A DNA stretch of 36,872 nucleotides from an uncultured Bacteroidales bacterium (lineage in GTDB: Bacteria > Bacteroidota > Bacteroidia > Bacteroidales > Paludibacteraceae): NCBI GenBank assembly GCA_902774075.1, contig CACYGT010000010.1, positions 14,909-51,780 on the forward strand, in the 5' to 3' direction. The position numbers and the translations under genes were made by a program. Of the stretch, positions 33,516 through 36,872 are shown piece by piece (the first letter of the stretch is position 1; every line of letters starts with the position of its first letter). Under the pieces are notes generated by a model, which ran no database searches, had not been told where the DNA came from, and saw only the letters and a program-made list of their open reading frames with translations.

Positions 33516-34373
33516 TCAATTGTATTTGATATTATCAATCAATCGCACCGGTCCGCAATAAACGGTGACACAGCCTATAGCGTGATTGAAGGTGTCGGTG
33601 GGTAACAAGGTGGATTGATCCACTATCTCATAATACTCCACCTCCAGACCAGGAACGGCATTGATCGTGTCAATGACGCGCTGTTGTACTTCAGCCACAG
33701 AAGCAGATTTCGCCCATTTCAACGAAGAAAACAGCGTCTGAGAGATGGCCAAAGCGGTTTCTTTTTCCGAAGCCGAGAGACGTTCGTTACGACTGGAGAG
33801 TGCCAAACCGGATTCTTCGCGTACGATAGGGCAATCCATGATTTGCAGATCTCCGAATGTGCCGGCCATTGAGCTACGCTCTACCATATGATGAATGATG
33901 GCCAATTGTTGGAAGTCTTTCTCGCCAAAATACGCTTTGTTCGGCTTTGTAAGATAGAACAAACGACTTACCACTTGTACGACGCCGTTGAAATGTCCGG
34001 GACGCATCTTACCTTCCATCACTTTGTCCAAGCCGGCAAAGTCAAACTCGAAGGTAGTATTCATCTCCTCCGCCGAATACATCTCTTCGGGTGTAGGAGC
34101 AAAGACATAATGCGCACCGATCGAACTGAGCAGTTCTGCATCGCGTTCTATATTACGCGGATACTTTGCGAGGTCTTCTTTGTTGTTAAACTGTGTAGGG
34201 TTGACAAACACCGAAACGACACAGATATCGTTCTCTGCAACTGCACGTTTCACCAAACTCGCATGACCAGCATGCAATGCTCCCATTGTAGGAACAAGAC
34301 CAATAGTCTTGTCTGCGGCTTTGCAGGCCTTAATGGCAGCCTGTAAGTCTTGTTTTGTAGTAATAATTTGCAT
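33516..34373 (-). CDS. panC: Pantothenate synthetase
   Basis: PanC ligates pantoate and beta-alanine with ATP. The 285-aa product has the HIGH-type motif in PTMGALHAGH (28-37), FVNPTQFN, GHFNGVVQVVSRLFYLTKPNKAYFGEKDFQQL, and the ALSSRNERLS region, all characteristic. It is the first gene of a panC-pdxB pair and is divergent from the GT5-like gene, an arrangement shared by many Bacteroidales. Its promoter overlaps the divergent one. Confidence 0.96.
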   Translation of the reverse strand: MQIITTKQDLQAAIKACKAADKTIGLVPTMGALHAGHASLVKRAVAENDICVVSVFVNPTQFNNKEDLAKYPRNIERDAELLSSIGAHYVFAPTPEEMYSAEEMNTTFEFDFAGLDKVMEGKMRPGHFNGVVQVVSRLFYLTKPNKAYFGEKDFQQLAIIHHMVERSSMAGTFGDLQIMDCPIVREESGLALSSRNERLSASEKETALAISQTLFSSLKWAKSASVAEVQQRVIDTINAVPGLEVEYYEIVDQSTLLPTDTFNHAIGCVTVYCGPVRLIDNIKYN

Positions 34374-34403
34374 ATATTTGAGTTAATTTTTCAAAAAATC
34401 GTA

Positions 34404-34433
34404 CAAAATTACAACTTTTCTTGCATATATCAA
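34404..34433 (-). promoter_or_regulatory. Promoter for panC-pdxB
   Basis: Minus strand: TTGATATATGCAAG at -33 and TAATTTTG at -7, with a 19-bp spacer. The -33 element lies on the same bases as the -33 element of the opposite promoter (34421-34435). Confidence 0.65.
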
Positions 34434-34451
34434 AATTTTTTTGTAATTTTG
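34421..34451 (+). promoter_or_regulatory. Promoter for the GT5-like/DUF4270 pair
   Basis: TTGCATATATC at -33 and TAATTTTG at -7, with a 20-bp spacer. The predicted transcript starts near 34457, only about 20 bases before the start codon. Confidence 0.8.
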
Positions 34452-34475
34452 CAGTGCTAAAATGTGTATATGCCT

Positions 34476-35318
34476 ATGAAAGAGCCCAAACGTATCTTAT
34501 TTATCTCGCAAGAGATATATCCTTACATGGCTGAGGAGACGCCGATGCGTCTGCTTAACCGTCAGTTGCCGGAGTACTTCCAGGGGCATGGTTTTGAGAC
34601 CCGCACATTCATGCCTAAGTTCGGTGAGATCAACGAGCGTCGCAACCAATTGCACGAGGTGATTCGTTTGTCCGGAATGAACCTGATCATTGAGGAATCG
34701 GATCATCCGCTGCTTATTAAGGTCGCCTCCATTCAAACAGCTCGTATTCAGATTTATTTTATTGATAACGATGATTTGTTCCATCGTCGCAAAGGCGTAG
34801 CGGACGAGCACGGCGTGGAATATACCGATAATGACGACCGTGTTATCTTCTATGCGCGCGGTGTGATTGAGACGGTAAAGAAGTTGCGTTGGACTCCGGA
34901 TATCATCCTGTGTTCAGGTTGGATGAGTGCACTGGCGCCATTATATCTGAAGAAAGCTTTCAACGACGAGCCGTTCTTTGCGCATTCCAAGATCGTTTTG
35001 ATGTTGGACGACAAAGAGTATCGCACGCCCTTCCCGACGAAGTTTGCGGACAAGTTACGTCTTGACGGTATCACGAATACCGATGTGCGCGCATTGGCCG
35101 GATTCCCTGTGGGTTACGAAGAGTTGATGCGTCTGGCTGTTGATTTCTCCGATGCTATTGTATATGCAACACCTACTGTTAATCAGCGTGTTAGCAATTA
35201 TGCAGAGACGAAAGGCAAGCCTATTCTGCCTTACGCAGAGACAGAGGATCTCACCGCGGCATGTAAACGTCAATATGATTTCTATCAAACATTATTAGGA
35301 ACAGAGACGAATGAATAG
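34476..35318 (+). CDS. Glycogen/starch synthase catalytic-domain-like protein (GT5 N-terminal half only)
   Basis: The 280-aa product corresponds to the N-terminal Rossmann half of bacterial glycogen synthase and is found beside panC in many Bacteroidales. It has LFISQEIYPYMAEE at the start and RFVIFYARGVIETVKKLRWTPD-like features in the middle. It lacks the second GT domain, and the K-x-G-G-L ADP-glucose motif of true GlgA is replaced by AEETPMRLL. The usual His-rich HDW/HGW site reads LCSGWMSALAPLY. Glycosyltransfer is therefore unlikely; a structural or regulatory role is possible. In-frame starts also exist at 34464 (GTG) and 34470 (ATG); 34476 is preferred by similarity to relatives. It overlaps the next gene by 8 bp. 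Confidence 0.8.
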   Translation: MKEPKRILFISQEIYPYMAEETPMRLLNRQLPEYFQGHGFETRTFMPKFGEINERRNQLHEVIRLSGMNLIIEESDHPLLIKVASIQTARIQIYFIDNDDLFHRRKGVADEHGVEYTDNDDRVIFYARGVIETVKKLRWTPDIILCSGWMSALAPLYLKKAFNDEPFFAHSKIVLMLDDKEYRTPFPTKFADKLRLDGITNTDVRALAGFPVGYEELMRLAVDFSDAIVYATPTVNQRVSNYAETKGKPILPYAETEDLTAACKRQYDFYQTLLGTETNE

Positions 35319-36753
35319 ACGTCTTCTTCATATAGTATTCTTGTTTTTTGTAGCATGCGGTTTTACTGCATGTCTGGACGATGTAGAAACGACCGGTCAG
35401 TCGGTTTTGGATAGGGGTGATGCGATCATTGTGCTGGCAGACACCTTCCCTATTACGTCGAATATTGACAGTTGTGATGCCATCATTTCTCAAGCAGACT
35501 CTTTCTTATTGGGTGAGGTAGAGACGAAGTACGGTTTGTTACGCGCTTCTATCTTAACGCAATTAGCTTGTCCGGAGGGATATCATTATCCGGAAGGGTT
35601 CTGCGTGGATTCGGTGGACTCCATTTGTCTGTTCATGTATTACTCGACCTGGGTGGGAGACGGTAACTCTCCGCTGGCCGTCAATGCCTATCTAATGGAC
35701 AGGAAGACGTTTGACTATTCCGGTACTTACCGTTCAGACCTGAATATAGAGGACTATTGTTCGCGTGACAAGAGTATTCTGACGAACCATCGTATTGTAG
35801 CGGCATCCGAGAAACTGGATTCTATTCAGAACGGAAACGGAGACTATATTCCTATGATACGCATGCGTCTGAATGATGACTTTACTCAGTATTTTGCTTC
35901 TATCCAGACGTTTGAGAGTCAGGAGAAGTTCAATGAGTTATTCAACGGCTTGCTTATTGAGACCTCTTTCGGTTCTTCTACGGTACTGAATATCACCGAT
36001 ATCGCGCTGGGTGTCTTCTATCATTTCTCTTACAACAAAGCGGGCAAAGATACTATCGTGGATGACATGAAAGCTTTCTATGCTAATTCTGAGGTGCGTA
36101 CGGTTAATCATATCCATTACCAAGATAAGGACGAGTGGATAGAGGAGCTCAAACAGGATTCAGACACCTATAATTATATTATCGCGCCCGCGGGCGTGTA
36201 CACGCACCTACAGATACCGATGCCGCAGATAGCGGATACAATCATGTCGCATATGATTGTAGATATCATCGGCGAGGACACCTTGGAGAAACGTCCTTAT
36301 GTGAACAAAGCAGAGGTGCGGGTAGAGGTGATGAATGTGTTTACCGGTAGTAAGAGTGAGATCACGCGTGACAACTGGTTACAGCCGGCATCGTATATGC
36401 TGCTTATCCGCGAAGAGAGTGCTGTTCGTTTCTTCAAGGACCGTGAGGTTCCTTCGGATACCTGTGCGATCTTAAGCGCTTTGACGCAAGGAACAGACTC
36501 GTTGGGTGATGCTTACTATTACTACAGTTACGACTTATCGGAGTTTCTGACCAACCAGTTGCGTAAAGAGACGCCTGATTCCCTTAAGAGACCTTTGGAT
36601 ATGCTGCTTATACCGGTCACGGTAGGTACTACTACGACCACAAGCGGCACCTCTGCCGTCACATCAGTACGGCAACAACAAACCCTCTCTGCCACAGAAA
36701 TACGTTCGGCAAAGAACGGTATGGAATTAGAGATTGTTTATAGCGGGTTCTAA
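35311..36753 (+). CDS. DUF4270 family lipoprotein
   Basis: The 480-aa product has a lipoprotein signal ending FTAC (Cys21) and the DUF4270 layout: DSCDAIISQADSFLLGEVETKYGLLRASILTQL near residues 50-90, and IDSICLFMYYSTWVGDGNSPLAVNAYLM-like strands next. Long Asp/Glu-rich beta segments and a low-complexity TTTTTSGTSA stretch near the end follow. DUF4270 proteins are exported and occur only in Bacteroidota; their role is unknown. Its start overlaps the GT5-like gene by 8 bp, so the pair is translationally coupled. The stop is 20 bp before the insertion-sequence end. Confidence 0.85.
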   Translation: MNRRLLHIVFLFFVACGFTACLDDVETTGQSVLDRGDAIIVLADTFPITSNIDSCDAIISQADSFLLGEVETKYGLLRASILTQLACPEGYHYPEGFCVDSVDSICLFMYYSTWVGDGNSPLAVNAYLMDRKTFDYSGTYRSDLNIEDYCSRDKSILTNHRIVAASEKLDSIQNGNGDYIPMIRMRLNDDFTQYFASIQTFESQEKFNELFNGLLIETSFGSSTVLNITDIALGVFYHFSYNKAGKDTIVDDMKAFYANSEVRTVNHIHYQDKDEWIEELKQDSDTYNYIIAPAGVYTHLQIPMPQIADTIMSHMIVDIIGEDTLEKRPYVNKAEVRVEVMNVFTGSKSEITRDNWLQPASYMLLIREESAVRFFKDREVPSDTCAILSALTQGTDSLGDAYYYYSYDLSEFLTNQLRKETPDSLKRPLDMLLIPVTVGTTTTTSGTSAVTSVRQQQTLSATEIRSAKNGMELEIVYSGF

Positions 36754-36773
36754 AAAGAAACGCGGCTCCGAAG

Positions 36774-36872
36774 TGAGGTGACCCCAAAAAGTTGGACGGA
36801 TTATTAAATCTATTTGACTTGATTTTGAAAGTGAGTTCGGTATTGTACCGGGCTCATTTTCAGTTTTAGTTT
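36774..36872 (-). mobile_element. IS3-family insertion sequence, right end (rest off the window)
   Basis: The terminal sequence TGAGGTGACCCCAAAAAG, starting at 36774 and continuing GTTGGAC, is a typical IS3-family inverted repeat, and the 3' end of a transposase frame lies just inside. The element has its 3' end towards the DUF4270 gene and extends past the right edge. Confidence 0.8.
36810..36872 (-). CDS. IS3-family transposase (OrfB/DDE), C-terminal end only
   Basis: Twenty codons and a TAG stop are visible. The residues KLKMSPVQYRTHFQNQ match the C-terminal end of IS3-family OrfB integrase-core transposases, where the motif MSPVxYR is common. The rest of the gene is outside the window, so its integrity cannot be judged. 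Confidence 0.85.
   Translation of the reverse strand, partial: KLKLKMSPVQYRTHFQNQVK

Noticed and set aside
34462..34479. Five-codon leader frame (Met-Cys-Ile-Cys-Leu) whose stop overlaps the ATG of the GT5-like gene
   Set aside because: Too short to separate from chance, and no attenuator hairpin follows.
1..36872. CRISPR arrays, tRNA, rRNA and riboswitches
   Set aside because: I saw no regularly spaced repeats with unique spacers, no tRNA-like cloverleaf and no known aptamer; leaders are short.

Overview
This window looks like a chromosomal segment of a Bacteroidales bacterium (phylum Bacteroidota). The evidence is: promoters of the Bacteroidota type (TTG, about 20 bp, TAnnTTTG); a hybrid two-component regulator; DUF4270-, DUF4827- and TamB/TamL-type proteins; a CotH-like protein with a Bacteroidales-style C-terminal tail; and the panC / glycogen-synthase-like divergent pair typical of this group. 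Gene density is very high. No stretch over 300 bp lacks a gene, and I saw no tRNA, rRNA or CRISPR.

Layout. (1) 1-7334, minus strand: a CotH-like secreted protein and a small lipoprotein, then a second unit with an SRPBCC protein, psd, deoC, a fused NfnAB/GltD-type flavoprotein and the 5' part of dacB (PBP4), which runs off the left edge. (2) 7400-15224, plus strand: a Kef-type antiporter, a small outer-membrane barrel protein, a giant 1557-aa TamB protein and menA. The TamB protein continues in frame into an Omp85/TamL-type outer-membrane barrel. (3) 15243-23235, plus strand: one tight operon of rmlA, a hybrid histidine kinase/AraC regulator, two lipoproteins (FKBP-like and DUF4827-like), glmM, surE and a small membrane protein. 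(4) 23219-30591, minus strand: rsfS, ftsH, a C-type-lectin-like lipoprotein, an M16 protease and lpxB. (5) 30608-34433: an M3-like metallopeptidase lipoprotein (+), convergent with panC-pdxB (-). (6) 34421-36753, plus strand: a degenerate GT5 protein and a DUF4270 lipoprotein, followed by the terminal inverted repeat and 3' end of an IS3-family insertion sequence that runs off the right edge.

The theme is cell-envelope biogenesis: peptidoglycan (dacB, glmM), lipid A (lpxB), phospholipid (psd), nucleotide sugars (rmlA), outer-membrane assembly (TamB fusion) and membrane proteolysis (ftsH).

Three things stand out. The TamB-TamL fusion predicts one polypeptide anchored in both membranes. Degenerate tandem arrays with a 7-bp period, of several unrelated unit sequences, sit at gene junctions, where they supply stop codons, ribosome binding sites and start codons, and also occur inside menA, tamB and the hybrid kinase. 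Eight promoters share an extended -33 element, TTGCATAT or a near match, with almost invariant 20-bp spacing.
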